Shown in pieces: positions 17,025-26,222 of a stretch of DNA of 48,541 nt (positions are counted from its first letter, which is position 1; the number at the start of each line of letters is the position of its first letter). The notes beneath the pieces are model-generated. The model was not told the origin of the DNA and did no database searches. It saw only the letters and a program-made list of their open reading frames with translations. The stretch is taken from assembly GCA_947475085.1 (NCBI GenBank), contig CANJLU010000002.1, positions 1 to 48,541 of the forward strand, in the 5' to 3' direction. The stretch is from Coxiellaceae bacterium. Its GTDB lineage: Bacteria; Pseudomonadota; Gammaproteobacteria; Diplorickettsiales; Diplorickettsiaceae. Position numbers and translations under genes: made by a program.

Positions 17025-17918
17025 TTAAAAATTTTGTAATTGAGTTTTGATAAGCTGATCTTTTCTTTCCCATAGCTCATTCAGTTTTTTTTGAAAGTAT
17101 ATTCGATATTGACGATCATTTTCATAATCACCCAACCAGTCTTTTGTGATAGGTATTGCTTCTACATCAACGATTATTTTTTCTATATTTCCTGATAAGA
17201 AATCTAACAAGCTGGCCTGATGAGGGGGGTAAATAATGGTGACATTAAGAATTTTATGAAAAAAATCACCCAAAACAGCAAGACTAAAAGCCATACCCGC
17301 TGCTTTGGGGCGGAGTAAATGTTCATAAGGCGATGCTTGTAATTCTCTTTTTTTCTGCGAGAATCGAGTACCTTCAACAAAATTAGTAACCGTAGTGGGT
17401 GTTATTTTGAATTTAGCGCTAGCTTTTTTAGTTTCTTCAATATCCTTATCTTTAAGTTCTGGATGTTTGCTTAGTTTGGCTTTGCTATATCGATGCATAA
17501 ATGGAAAATCTAATAACCAACATGCCCAACTTGCTATTGGTAAAGTCCAAAGTAACTCCTTTTTTAGAAAAAATTTCAAAGGGGGAATTTTACCGCTAAA
17601 AATAGACTGCAAAATAAGTATATCTGCCCAGGACTGATGATTAGAAATGAGTAAATACCATTCTTTATAATGTAGTTGATCTAATCCTTTTATCTCCCAT
17701 TTAATATGAGTTATCCATTTTAAAAGAAAATAATTACTGCGTAACCAAACCGCATGTAAAAGCTCCATTAATTTTTTGGTAAGTTGTCGCCATTTTTTCC
17801 AAGGAATAATAAATCGCAACAAACCTACTATCGCTAACGGAACAAACCAAACAGTAAGAATAATGAGATATAAAGCCGCCGTGAGCCCAGCTCTTAAGAA
17901 CTTAAACAAATTATTCAT
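17025..17918 (-). CDS. yihG: YihG-type acyltransferase (PlsC family)
   Basis: This inner-membrane 1-acylglycerol-3-phosphate-type acyltransferase should transfer fatty acyl chains to lysophospholipids. The HX4D motif is H94-QSWA-D99, and the acceptor-binding motif is FVEGTR (E182, R185). Hydrophobic segments occur at about residues 8-38. The overall wording (CWLLDFPFMHRYSKA, TTVTNFVEGTRFS) closely follows E. coli YihG and not PlsC itself. The ATG at 17918 aligns with that family; a GTG at 17933 would add five residues. It is upstream of hemC with almost no gap. Confidence 0.88.
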   Translation of the reverse strand: MNNLFKFLRAGLTAALYLIILTVWFVPLAIVGLLRFIIPWKKWRQLTKKLMELLHAVWLRSNYFLLKWITHIKWEIKGLDQLHYKEWYLLISNHQSWADILILQSIFSGKIPPLKFFLKKELLWTLPIASWACWLLDFPFMHRYSKAKLSKHPELKDKDIEETKKASAKFKITPTTVTNFVEGTRFSQKKRELQASPYEHLLRPKAAGMAFSLAVLGDFFHKILNVTIIYPPHQASLLDFLSGNIEKIIVDVEAIPITKDWLGDYENDRQYRIYFQKKLNELWERKDQLIKTQLQNF

Positions 17919-18007
17919 AAATATATTTCGCACATTTCCGATTAATTCTCAGTGTGCATATACTCTTCGCATATTTTTTTTGAATTAATTTACCTTCTGT
18001 AAAAAAT

Positions 18008-19201
18008 CTAGATCTTATTGAATAATAAATTGGTACGATCGACTAAATTACGCCATATGCCGCCTTTTGATAAACTTTCTAAAGCAATGAGCGGCGCTGA
18101 GGCAATAGATTTATCGTTTAATACCACATCGATTTGACCAATGACCTCACCTTTTTTAATCGGCGCTTTTAAATTCGGTGTAAAAGTCATGGTCGTTGCG
18201 GGTTTTTTATTTGAACCAAGTGGAAGCGTTGCATAGAGATCTTGCGCTACACCAACTTTAATTTGCGGACGTTGGGCAAACCAAATCCTAGTGGTGGCCA
18301 AATTAACCCCTGCGTTATATAACTTATGCGATTCAAAAAAGCGAAACCCATACGTCAGTAATTTTTGGCTATCTTGTGCGCGCATTTCATCAGTAGGGGC
18401 TCCCATAACGATGGTAATTAAACGCAAACCGTTTTTTTGACCTGAAGCAGCTAAACAAAAACCTGCTTCATTGGTATGGCCTGTTTTAATTCCATCCACA
18501 TCGGGATCACGCCATAGTAAGCGATTACGATTGGGTTGTTTAATTCCGTTGTAAGAAAACCATTTTTGCGAATACCATTTATAGTCTTCAGGAAAATCAA
18601 GGATTAATGCGCGCGCTAAAATGGACATATCACGTGCAGTGGAGTAATGGTTAGGATCGGGTAATCCATCTACATCAACAAAATGAGTGTTGCTCATACC
18701 CAATCTTGCTGCTTGCTGATTCATTAAATTAACAAAAGACTCCTGACTTCCCGCAACATATTCGGCCATGGCCACGCAGGCATCATTACCGGAATCAACT
18801 ATCATGCCTTGCATTAAGTCTTGGACACTGACTTTATCACCGACCTTAACAAACATTTTAGAGCCCCCTGTTTTCCAAGCAGCTTCGCTAATGGTTACTA
18901 AATCAGCGGGATGTATATGCCCTTGTTGCAAAGCCATAGACACAACATAAGAAGTCATCATTTTAGTTAAACTGGCAGGAGCGACACGCTCATCAATATT
19001 TTCACTTGCTAAAACTTTACCGCTATAGGCATCCATTAATAGGTATGCTTTAGCATTTACGCTAGGAGCAATCGGTGTCAATGTAGGTTGTGCAGCAGCG
19101 GGAGCTGTTATGGGTATCACTGGATCAGCTTTGCATACTGAGCCGAATAACCCCACTATTAAGAATACGAGAGTAAAACACAGTGAATATCGCTTAAACA
19201 T
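18008..19201 (-). CDS. dacA: D-alanyl-D-alanine carboxypeptidase (PBP5/6 type)
   Basis: This periplasmic S11 peptidase trims the terminal D-alanine from peptidoglycan stem peptides. A signal peptide (residues 1-25, cleaved near CKA-DPV) is followed by the catalytic triad of motifs S77-LTK80, S137-G-N139 and K239-T-G241. The C-terminus (GGIWRNLVDRTNLLF) is the amphipathic helix that anchors PBP5 to the outer face of the inner membrane. The 397-residue length is normal. Its promoter region is shared with the divergent gene at 19472; a TATACT-like -10 lies near 19240. Confidence 0.95.
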   Translation of the reverse strand: MFKRYSLCFTLVFLIVGLFGSVCKADPVIPITAPAAAQPTLTPIAPSVNAKAYLLMDAYSGKVLASENIDERVAPASLTKMMTSYVVSMALQQGHIHPADLVTISEAAWKTGGSKMFVKVGDKVSVQDLMQGMIVDSGNDACVAMAEYVAGSQESFVNLMNQQAARLGMSNTHFVDVDGLPDPNHYSTARDMSILARALILDFPEDYKWYSQKWFSYNGIKQPNRNRLLWRDPDVDGIKTGHTNEAGFCLAASGQKNGLRLITIVMGAPTDEMRAQDSQKLLTYGFRFFESHKLYNAGVNLATTRIWFAQRPQIKVGVAQDLYATLPLGSNKKPATTMTFTPNLKAPIKKGEVIGQIDVVLNDKSIASAPLIALESLSKGGIWRNLVDRTNLLFNKI

Positions 19202-19471
19202 GATGTAAACGCCTTATACAGTTTAGAACTATGTGAGTATACTAATATTAGTTTTTAATATAAGTCCAGATAAAAAGAGCCTATAAATCATTTTAGTGAT
19301 TTAATAATATACTGCAAACACTTGACTATTTATAGGATAATAACTATTCCATCAAAAATTTCTTTCACTGTCTCTTTCACCTTTAAACTTTATTTTCGCA
19401 GTTGTTTACGGTAAAGTGCGACTAGTTTAATCGCTGCTTTCGTTAGGAAATTTGAAGGTAAGGTGTAAAAA

Positions 19472-20581
19472 ATGAGTAAACACTTAAAAATATCAGAATC
19501 TGCCAACTCCTTCTTCCAAAATGCAGTACTTAGCACTATCTTTGTTTTTAAGTCAAACATTTATCAAATAGGCTCGATATTTGAAAAAATTCTTGCTCCA
19601 ATTTTGTTTCCGCTTGTTATTATACCCGATGCCATAGCGAGTTTGTTAGCTCTTTATCATTTTGCCAGCGCTAAAAATAAAAATCTAGGTAAAACCTTTG
19701 ATTTAATTCATGCTCCAATTAAAACCGCATTAGTTTTCACTGCTGTCTTTGCTGGGCTTAGTCTCATTTTCGTACAAGGTTTATTTCTGACTGCAGTGGG
19801 TTCCAGTGTCATTTACCATCTTGGTTTGTCAGTTTTTAATGCTTATCACTGGCTTAAATCAGAAAAAAATTCACCTGCTAGAACCTTGCATAGAAATAAT
19901 ACTATAAATAATGTTATTGCGAGCACTATAGGGGGTATAGTCGTTGCGGGTATTATTTTAACCATGGTAGTAGCTCCCTATTTGGCCGCTAATATTCTAG
20001 CAGTGGCAGGTATAACAGCGGCTACGCTGCTCATGCTAACAACCGTTTTTGCAATTTATCGGAGCTTTAAAAATCCTCCTATCTCTCCAACTATTGCTCC
20101 AACCCCAATAGCAGAGGCCGAAAACCCTGAAGATTTTCTTAATCATTCAGCTTCGTTTAATCATTCGGATTCGAGAAACTTCACACAATCTTCCGATGTA
20201 ATGCCAAGTTCTTCCCAACAATATCAAAATTCTAACTATTATTACCGTGCATTTCGTTCTGAAAAGCTAAAAGGAAATCTAATAGGGGATGCAAAATTTC
20301 TTAACACAGAAATTGAAAATAAAATAAAAAGACTTGAGCTACAAATAACAAATTCTAGAAACAGTTTTCTCAGACATTTTTGGTCTGAAGAAATGAAGCG
20401 CCGAGCTAAGATAAAATTCCTTGTATTACTTAAAAATAAAATAGAAGCTAATGGATCAGATGAAGTCTTGCCGTTTCCATCTAAAGCATTCCAGTCTTTT
20501 TTCAGAGCCTTAGGCGATGTCCAAGATATTAATCAAGCTACCGAATCTTATTTCAAAAACACTATCAAAATTAATTTGTAA
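19472..20581 (+). CDS. Unknown multi-pass membrane protein with helical C-terminal tail
   Basis: I do not recognise this 369-residue protein. Predicted membrane segments lie at about residues 41-64, 84-107, 108-126, 148-170 and 172-196. A proline/serine/asparagine-rich linker (200-260, with two NHS repeats in FLNHSASFNHSDS) leads to a charged helical tail (about 265-345). There is no signal peptide. A GAAGGTAAGG ribosome binding site precedes the ATG. Glycine-rich hydrophobic hairpins followed by a coiled tail are common among type IV effectors of Legionellales that insert into host membranes, but this is only an analogy. It is a stand-alone gene between dacA (divergent) and tamA. Confidence 0.75.
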   Translation: MSKHLKISESANSFFQNAVLSTIFVFKSNIYQIGSIFEKILAPILFPLVIIPDAIASLLALYHFASAKNKNLGKTFDLIHAPIKTALVFTAVFAGLSLIFVQGLFLTAVGSSVIYHLGLSVFNAYHWLKSEKNSPARTLHRNNTINNVIASTIGGIVVAGIILTMVVAPYLAANILAVAGITAATLLMLTTVFAIYRSFKNPPISPTIAPTPIAEAENPEDFLNHSASFNHSDSRNFTQSSDVMPSSSQQYQNSNYYYRAFRSEKLKGNLIGDAKFLNTEIENKIKRLELQITNSRNSFLRHFWSEEMKRRAKIKFLVLLKNKIEANGSDEVLPFPSKAFQSFFRALGDVQDINQATESYFKNTIKINL

Positions 20582-20711
20582 GCTTTTTCAGTACAAATCT
20601 ATCATGTTTTATATTTAGCGTAAAAATGGTTATTTTCTCCAGAAAATCCTAAAAACCACGCAAATATAACACTTTATAGACTGTTTTAGGCTTATAAGCT
20701 TTACTTATCGA

Positions 20712-20744
20712 CTCATATTAGGTATTTATTTAACCTAATATGAG
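20712..20744 (+). promoter_or_regulatory. Perfect 12-bp hairpin enclosing the tamA start codon
   Basis: CTCATATTAGGT (20712-20723) and ACCTAATATGAG (20733-20744) are exact complements across a nine-base loop. The right arm contains the tamA ATG (20740-20742) and the left arm holds the only AGG-like ribosome binding site. If the RNA folds, both would be hidden. There is no T-run after it on either strand, so it is not a terminator. Confidence 0.6.
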
Positions 20745-22461
20745 AATAAAAATAAAATTGGCTATAGCTATCTTAGCACTATTAAATATCTTTTTTATCC
20801 CTTCAGGATATGCAGAATACCCTCGCCTAGCTTACCAAATACAGGGCCTCAATCCAGACCTTATGGGTCCTATTCAACAACGTCTGGATAGTAGCCTGCA
20901 AAGCTTAGTCGACCCCTCCACTGAAGCTGTTCAATTCTGGTATCAACATTCTATCTCTGAGATTAAACAGTCATTGGCAGCTCATGGGTATTTCAAACCA
21001 TCTATTAAACATTCATTAAAAAAAATCAACGCTAATTGGAATGCTAGCTATCAAATTTCTGTAGGTCCTCCGTTAAAAATCACGACTTTAAAAATTTCAG
21101 TTGACAATCGAAAACCAGATCCAAAAATAACAAAATTAATAGCTGATTTTCCTCTACATCGAGGTGACATCTTTAATAGTGAAGTTTATGAGGAAGCGAA
21201 GCAAAAATTACTCGCTAAGATTGTTGCAAAAGCTTATCTTTCTGCTTATTTTTCAAAACATACCATTTTAATTAACCGACAAGCTTACACAGCTAAGCTC
21301 ATCCTAACTTTACATATCGGCCCACGTTATTATTTTGGTCCTATTACTTTCCAGCAATCGATACTCAATAATAGTCTATTACAACGTTATATCCCTTTTA
21401 AATTGGGTGATCCTTATTCTTCAACTAAACTTTTAAAACTACAAGATAATTTAAACAAAAGTGGATATTTTCAAAACGTTTCGATTCCTGATGCGCCAAT
21501 CAACAAACAAAATCAAAATTTACCTATTGATTTTATATTAACACCGCGTCCATCTCAGCAATATTTAGCAGGGATAGGTTATGGTACGGATGTAGGTATT
21601 CGTGGAAAGCTAGGCTGGGAATCTCGTTATCTAAATAAAGCCGGTCACCGCTTAAATATTTTATCTCAGCTATCTAAAATACAGAATAGTCTACAAACAA
21701 CTTACACTATCCCTGGAAAACATCCCAATACTGACAATTACAATATTAATTTTGCTATCGTCAGAAAAGAACTTACTCAAGTAACTACAACCACGCAACA
21801 AATAGGCATAGGCAGCGTGGATAAATGGAAAGGCTGGCAACGCAATTTATTTTTAAATTATCAAATTGAACGTTTCAACTATCTCAATCAACCTAAGACT
21901 AACTCACATCTATTAACTCCAGGTATAAATTTATCCTATAGCAAATTTGATAACCCGCTTTTTGCATTACATGGCTATCAGTTAGATCTTAGATTACAGG
22001 GGGCAGATAGAAATTTATTATCTAATACCAGTTTTTTACAAACACAAATACAAGGGAAATATATACTGAGCTGGCATGATAACAGTCGCTTACTGTTTCG
22101 CGGTAATATCGGCTATACACTAACTCCTAGTCTGGAAAATTTTCCTCCTTCTTTGCTTTTTTATGCGGGAGGAAGCCAAAGTGTACGTGGATATGCATAT
22201 CAATCCTTAGGCCCCGCACGTTATTTAATGTCAGGAAGTGTCGAATATCAGCATCGACTTATTAATAATTTTTATGGCGCTGTTTTTTTTGATGCTGGAA
22301 ATGCCGTTAATAATTTTCCCATTAATTTGAAAAAAGGAACGGGTATTGGCTTGGTTTGGGCATCTCCCTTAGGGCCCATGGAAATTACCGCAGGTAAAGC
22401 CTTGGATCTTCCTGGACGCCCCATAAGATTTCAATTTACCATGGGGTTTGATTTCTTATGA
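20740..22461 (+). CDS. tamA: Translocation and assembly module protein TamA
   Basis: TamA is an Omp85-family outer-membrane protein that works with TamB in outer-membrane protein assembly and envelope lipid transport. A signal peptide (residues 1-25, ending SGYAEYP) is followed by POTRA domains (about 27-265) and a C-terminal 16-strand barrel. The barrel's loop 6 motif is seen as GGSQSVRGYAYQSLGP (about residue 485), and the protein ends in a beta strand with terminal FDFL. The length (573) matches E. coli TamA (577). The stop overlaps the tamB ATG as ATGA. The start codon lies within a perfect hairpin. Confidence 0.92.
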   Translation: MRIKIKLAIAILALLNIFFIPSGYAEYPRLAYQIQGLNPDLMGPIQQRLDSSLQSLVDPSTEAVQFWYQHSISEIKQSLAAHGYFKPSIKHSLKKINANWNASYQISVGPPLKITTLKISVDNRKPDPKITKLIADFPLHRGDIFNSEVYEEAKQKLLAKIVAKAYLSAYFSKHTILINRQAYTAKLILTLHIGPRYYFGPITFQQSILNNSLLQRYIPFKLGDPYSSTKLLKLQDNLNKSGYFQNVSIPDAPINKQNQNLPIDFILTPRPSQQYLAGIGYGTDVGIRGKLGWESRYLNKAGHRLNILSQLSKIQNSLQTTYTIPGKHPNTDNYNINFAIVRKELTQVTTTTQQIGIGSVDKWKGWQRNLFLNYQIERFNYLNQPKTNSHLLTPGINLSYSKFDNPLFALHGYQLDLRLQGADRNLLSNTSFLQTQIQGKYILSWHDNSRLLFRGNIGYTLTPSLENFPPSLLFYAGGSQSVRGYAYQSLGPARYLMSGSVEYQHRLINNFYGAVFFDAGNAVNNFPINLKKGTGIGLVWASPLGPMEITAGKALDLPGRPIRFQFTMGFDFL

Positions 22462-24878
22462 TAAATAACAAGAAATTATTTTTGGTGAGCTGGTTGTTGA
22501 GAAGCTTATTAGCCAGTGTTTTTTTATTAAGTAGTTATATAGTTCTTAACACAGAAAGCGGTTTAGAAACGGTTGTATTAATCGGAAAACAATTTCTGCC
22601 GGGCCAATTAAGAGTAAATGTTATACATGGACGGCTGTTAGGCCCAATACAACTAAAAGAATTAACTTATCAAAATAATAAAATTAACCTCACTATTTCT
22701 GAAGTAAAGTTTGAAGGTTATTGGCGCGATTTATTACAAGGAAAATTAAATTTAGGTCCAATTTATGTCGATAATTTAAATCTTTTTGTAAAACAGCAAT
22801 CTAATCAAAAAAAATCCAATCCTTCTCAGAGAAAAAATTTTCAAATTCCTAAAATATTTCATTTTTTAAAATTCGATTCGGTTGTTATTCATCAAATGAA
22901 TATTCAGTCGAACAACTTACACCTGGAATTACAAGGCTCCATTCAACAGCAATGGCACATTAATTGGCAGTTAGCTATTAAAGATCCAACAAGCTATGTT
23001 CGCAATCTACAAGGCAAAGTAGCTTTGCAAGGGTCAATAAACGGAATTTTCCAACAGCCTGAATTTAACCTGATTTTTGAGAAAACAAATCTGGAATGGA
23101 AAGAATGGCAAGTCGAACAAATTCAGGCTGAACTGAATATAGACACTAAAAATAAAAAATGGCTTTTTAATGTAGCTGCTGCTCAGCTCAGTAATACATC
23201 ATTTCAGCTTGCACCTCTACAATTAAACTTATCTGGATCTTTATCACCATTTTCTTTACGAGGAAATTTATCTGAATTTAAACTGAATAGATTAGTTCAA
23301 AATGAACAGTTTCCAAAAATAATAATTCCTAATACACAAATTAATAGTCATGTATCGAAATATGGATTAGAAACTTCACTACAAACATTTAAAGGAAATA
23401 CGAACCAATTATTTGCTTACCTATTACTACCGAATTATCAAGCACGCTCGTGGCTGAGAGCCACACAACCGGTACATGCTAGCATTGATTTAAACTTTAA
23501 AGATTTAAATTTTTTGAGCCAATTATTTCCTGATGTTAAACATAATAAAGGAACTTTTTATACTCAATTGAAAATTTCAGGTTTAGTAAATAAGCCACTA
23601 TTTAATCTAACGCTTAATCTTCAGCAAGCTAGCTTAGATATTCCTGATTTAGGACTTAATTTAAAAAATATAAACTATCAGTTACACACCTATAAGAATA
23701 ATTTAATAGGCACTGGCCAAATTCAATCTGGAAAGGGATTCTTAGAGCTTCAAACTACAACCGATCTATTAAAACCAAATTTACCGACATTAATCGATTT
23801 ACAAGGAAAAGATGTCACTATAATTCATAATCCAGAATATCAAATTACTGCTACGCCAAAATTAAAAATTCATGCCAATATTCAACAAATTGAAACGGAT
23901 GGTTATATCTTATTTCCAAAAGCTAGAATTAAAATTAATCCTAAAAATAATAATTTAATTGAATTGTCTAATGACATAGTGTTTGTGGGGGATAAGAAAA
24001 AAACTTTTACTTTCCCTTTTGTTTTGAAAAATACTATTAAATTAGAAGCCGGTGATGATATTCATTTGCAATATCAAGGACTCAACACTAAATTAAAGGG
24101 TTCGCTTACAATAAATCAAGATTCGGATCATCCATTATTAGCCACAGGACAACTAAAGCTTTTTCCAGGTGAATATAGCTATTATGGTCAAAGCTTAAAA
24201 TTAAAACCTAATGCTTCATTAAATTTCGCCAATACGCCCATTAATAATCCTGTAGTAAATATTACGGCCAGTCGAAATATTTTAATCTTGCCTGTATCTA
24301 CTGCTGATACCTCTACCGATATTAAATCTAAGCTTGGCTCGAGTAATTTTATTCAATCCGCAATGTCTTCTTCTCAATCTATACCGACTCAGTTAGAAGT
24401 GGGCCTACATGTGAGAGGGACACTACAAAATCCTCATATCATTCTATTCGCCGATCCTTCTAATATTATTAGATCGCAATTAGATATGCTTTCCTATTTA
24501 ATTACCGGCCAAGCCAGCAATCAACTAAGTGCCGCAAGTACGCAACTATTATTAAATGCTGCTGCCAATTTAGGGAGTGAAAAAAATAATATTGGTCAGC
24601 TTATTAGCAAAGTGCAACAGGAAATAGGTTTAGATCAATTAACTATCGGGTCTAAACCCATCTTTAATCCCACTACCAATAGCTTACAACAGAATACTTC
24701 ATTGATAGTCGGCAAAAATCTTTCACCTAAACTTAATGTATCTTATAGCCTAGGCTTGCTGGATCAAATCAGTATTTTAGAAATAAATTATCTTTTAAAT
24801 AAAAATTTTTCGTTACAAACTACCAGTAGCAACTTCGCTAATGGCTTAGACTTACTTTATAAACTTGAAAAGCATTAG
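22458..24878 (+). CDS. tamB: Translocation and assembly module protein TamB
   Basis: TamB spans the periplasm from an inner-membrane anchor (hydrophobic residues about 7-28) as a long beta-helical groove and contacts TamA through its C-terminal DUF490 domain. That domain is clear here (SYLITGQASNQLSAAST to the C-terminal FANGLDLLYKLEKH). The middle is a run of short beta repeats (KLKGSLTIN, LFPGEYSYYGQSLKLKP). At 806 residues it is about a third shorter than E. coli TamB (about 1260), the reduction being in the repetitive middle. It overlaps tamA by four bases, so the two are translationally coupled. Confidence 0.9.
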   Translation: MINNKKLFLVSWLLRSLLASVFLLSSYIVLNTESGLETVVLIGKQFLPGQLRVNVIHGRLLGPIQLKELTYQNNKINLTISEVKFEGYWRDLLQGKLNLGPIYVDNLNLFVKQQSNQKKSNPSQRKNFQIPKIFHFLKFDSVVIHQMNIQSNNLHLELQGSIQQQWHINWQLAIKDPTSYVRNLQGKVALQGSINGIFQQPEFNLIFEKTNLEWKEWQVEQIQAELNIDTKNKKWLFNVAAAQLSNTSFQLAPLQLNLSGSLSPFSLRGNLSEFKLNRLVQNEQFPKIIIPNTQINSHVSKYGLETSLQTFKGNTNQLFAYLLLPNYQARSWLRATQPVHASIDLNFKDLNFLSQLFPDVKHNKGTFYTQLKISGLVNKPLFNLTLNLQQASLDIPDLGLNLKNINYQLHTYKNNLIGTGQIQSGKGFLELQTTTDLLKPNLPTLIDLQGKDVTIIHNPEYQITATPKLKIHANIQQIETDGYILFPKARIKINPKNNNLIELSNDIVFVGDKKKTFTFPFVLKNTIKLEAGDDIHLQYQGLNTKLKGSLTINQDSDHPLLATGQLKLFPGEYSYYGQSLKLKPNASLNFANTPINNPVVNITASRNILILPVSTADTSTDIKSKLGSSNFIQSAMSSSQSIPTQLEVGLHVRGTLQNPHIILFADPSNIIRSQLDMLSYLITGQASNQLSAASTQLLLNAAANLGSEKNNIGQLISKVQQEIGLDQLTIGSKPIFNPTTNSLQQNTSLIVGKNLSPKLNVSYSLGLLDQISILEINYLLNKNFSLQTTSSNFANGLDLLYKLEKH

Positions 24879-24888
24879 AAAGCACCTC

Positions 24889-26187
24889 TTAACGATTACA
24901 GGCTAAACGATACATCAAGATGGCTGCTTTCTGTGTCTGTATAGGCAATGACTTAATGTCCAATGTTTCTTTTTCTGAATGCGCCCCCGTACCAACAGGG
25001 CCTAAACCATCTAAATTAGCTTGCGTAATCGCGGCAATATGAGAAATATCAGCGGCTCCCCGCAAGCCCGGATCTAGAGGCGAGACGGGCCCGTAACCCA
25101 GGCTAATACTAATTGCACTATATTTTTTAAGTAGTTCAATATTATTAGCAGTGGGGGGCATACTTGGAATTCCTTCCTGAAAACTAACGCTCCCAGTAGC
25201 ACCGGATAAATGTTGCTTGACTATCTTCGCGATATTCTCTTTTGCGCTAATCTCTTGTTGAGGAGATATAAAGCGTAAATCGCCTGTAGCCATTGCGGTT
25301 TTAGCAATAATATTATCTTTTCCATACGCTTCACCACCAAATTTATCAGCATTATAATTGACGTTAGTCCCACCTAATATAAGGCCAGGACTAAAAGATA
25401 AATCCTTTTCAGCACCCAGTTGATTACGCATCGTGTCAAGAATACGCGTTAATTCAAAAATAGCACCATAATCCGCTGGTTTTTTAAATATTCCCATTGA
25501 ATGGCTACCATTACCTTGAGTATTTATCTGCCAATGAGCAACACCGCGGCGAGCAATGGTAACAGTATTTGGGAGCGTGGCCCATTCAAAACCTAAAGCA
25601 ACATCACTATGCTGAGCTGCTTTGAATAATGGTTCTCTCGAAATACTGGTGGGTTTTCCTGAATCCTCCTCATCTCCAGTCAGGACAATTGTAATATTCA
25701 TATCATCTAAAACATTGGCATTCTGCAATGACTTTAAGGCATAAAGAATGACTACATCTCCGCCCTTATCATCAATTACACCGGGTCCAGTCGCTTTATC
25801 TCCGTGATGTTCAAATTTCTGAAATAGACTTTCTTTGGCAAACACTGTATCAAGATGCCCAATTATTAATATCCTTTTCCCTTTTGTGCCTAGATGTTCT
25901 GCAACCAGAGTTCCGGCTCGTTGCATATAACTTGGTTCTTCAACCCAATAGGTCTTAAAATCAAGTTGCTCGAAGAGAGGCCTTAAAATTTCACCTATTT
26001 GATGAACACCAACAATATTAGCCGTACCACTATTGATATTGACCAATTTTTCTAATAATGAGAGTTGTTCTGATTGCTGTTTAGCAATGTAAGCTTTCAT
26101 TTGGGTTTCTATGGGTGTTGCCTGAGCTTTTACTATTTGTGCAAAAAGTAACTGGGAACAGAAAATAATTAATAAAAATGCTTTCAT
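24889..26187 (-). CDS. Exported M20 metallopeptidase, glutamate carboxypeptidase-like
   Basis: A signal peptide (residues 1-22, cleaved near VKA-QAT) precedes an M20 dizinc peptidase of the carboxypeptidase G2 type. Zinc and catalytic residues are present: H111 and D113 in GHLDTVF, D139/D140 in GVIDDKGG, E173 and E174 in GDEEDSG, E201 in GFEWA, and the late histidine in GAHSEKE. The internal dimerisation domain is intact. It should release C-terminal glutamate-like residues from peptides or folate-type conjugates in the periplasm, possibly to feed amino acid uptake; the substrate is inferred. The 432-residue length is normal. It converges on tamB with a 10-bp gap. Confidence 0.88.
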   Translation of the reverse strand: MKAFLLIIFCSQLLFAQIVKAQATPIETQMKAYIAKQQSEQLSLLEKLVNINSGTANIVGVHQIGEILRPLFEQLDFKTYWVEEPSYMQRAGTLVAEHLGTKGKRILIIGHLDTVFAKESLFQKFEHHGDKATGPGVIDDKGGDVVILYALKSLQNANVLDDMNITIVLTGDEEDSGKPTSISREPLFKAAQHSDVALGFEWATLPNTVTIARRGVAHWQINTQGNGSHSMGIFKKPADYGAIFELTRILDTMRNQLGAEKDLSFSPGLILGGTNVNYNADKFGGEAYGKDNIIAKTAMATGDLRFISPQQEISAKENIAKIVKQHLSGATGSVSFQEGIPSMPPTANNIELLKKYSAISISLGYGPVSPLDPGLRGAADISHIAAITQANLDGLGPVGTGAHSEKETLDIKSLPIQTQKAAILMYRLACNR

Positions 26188-26222
26188 ATGATTTTATAAT
26201 TGTAATATAGGATAATAATAAT

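Noticed and set aside
17958-17971. ATATACTCTTCGCA repeated at 47619-47632 as a dispersed motif
   Set aside because: Fourteen-base exact repeats are expected by chance in AT-rich DNA of this length, and the flanks do not match.
20627-20658. Hairpin TGGTT-ATTTTCT/AGAAAAT-AACCA as a terminator after the gene at 19472
   Set aside because: The stem is interrupted and no T-run follows it on the plus strand.
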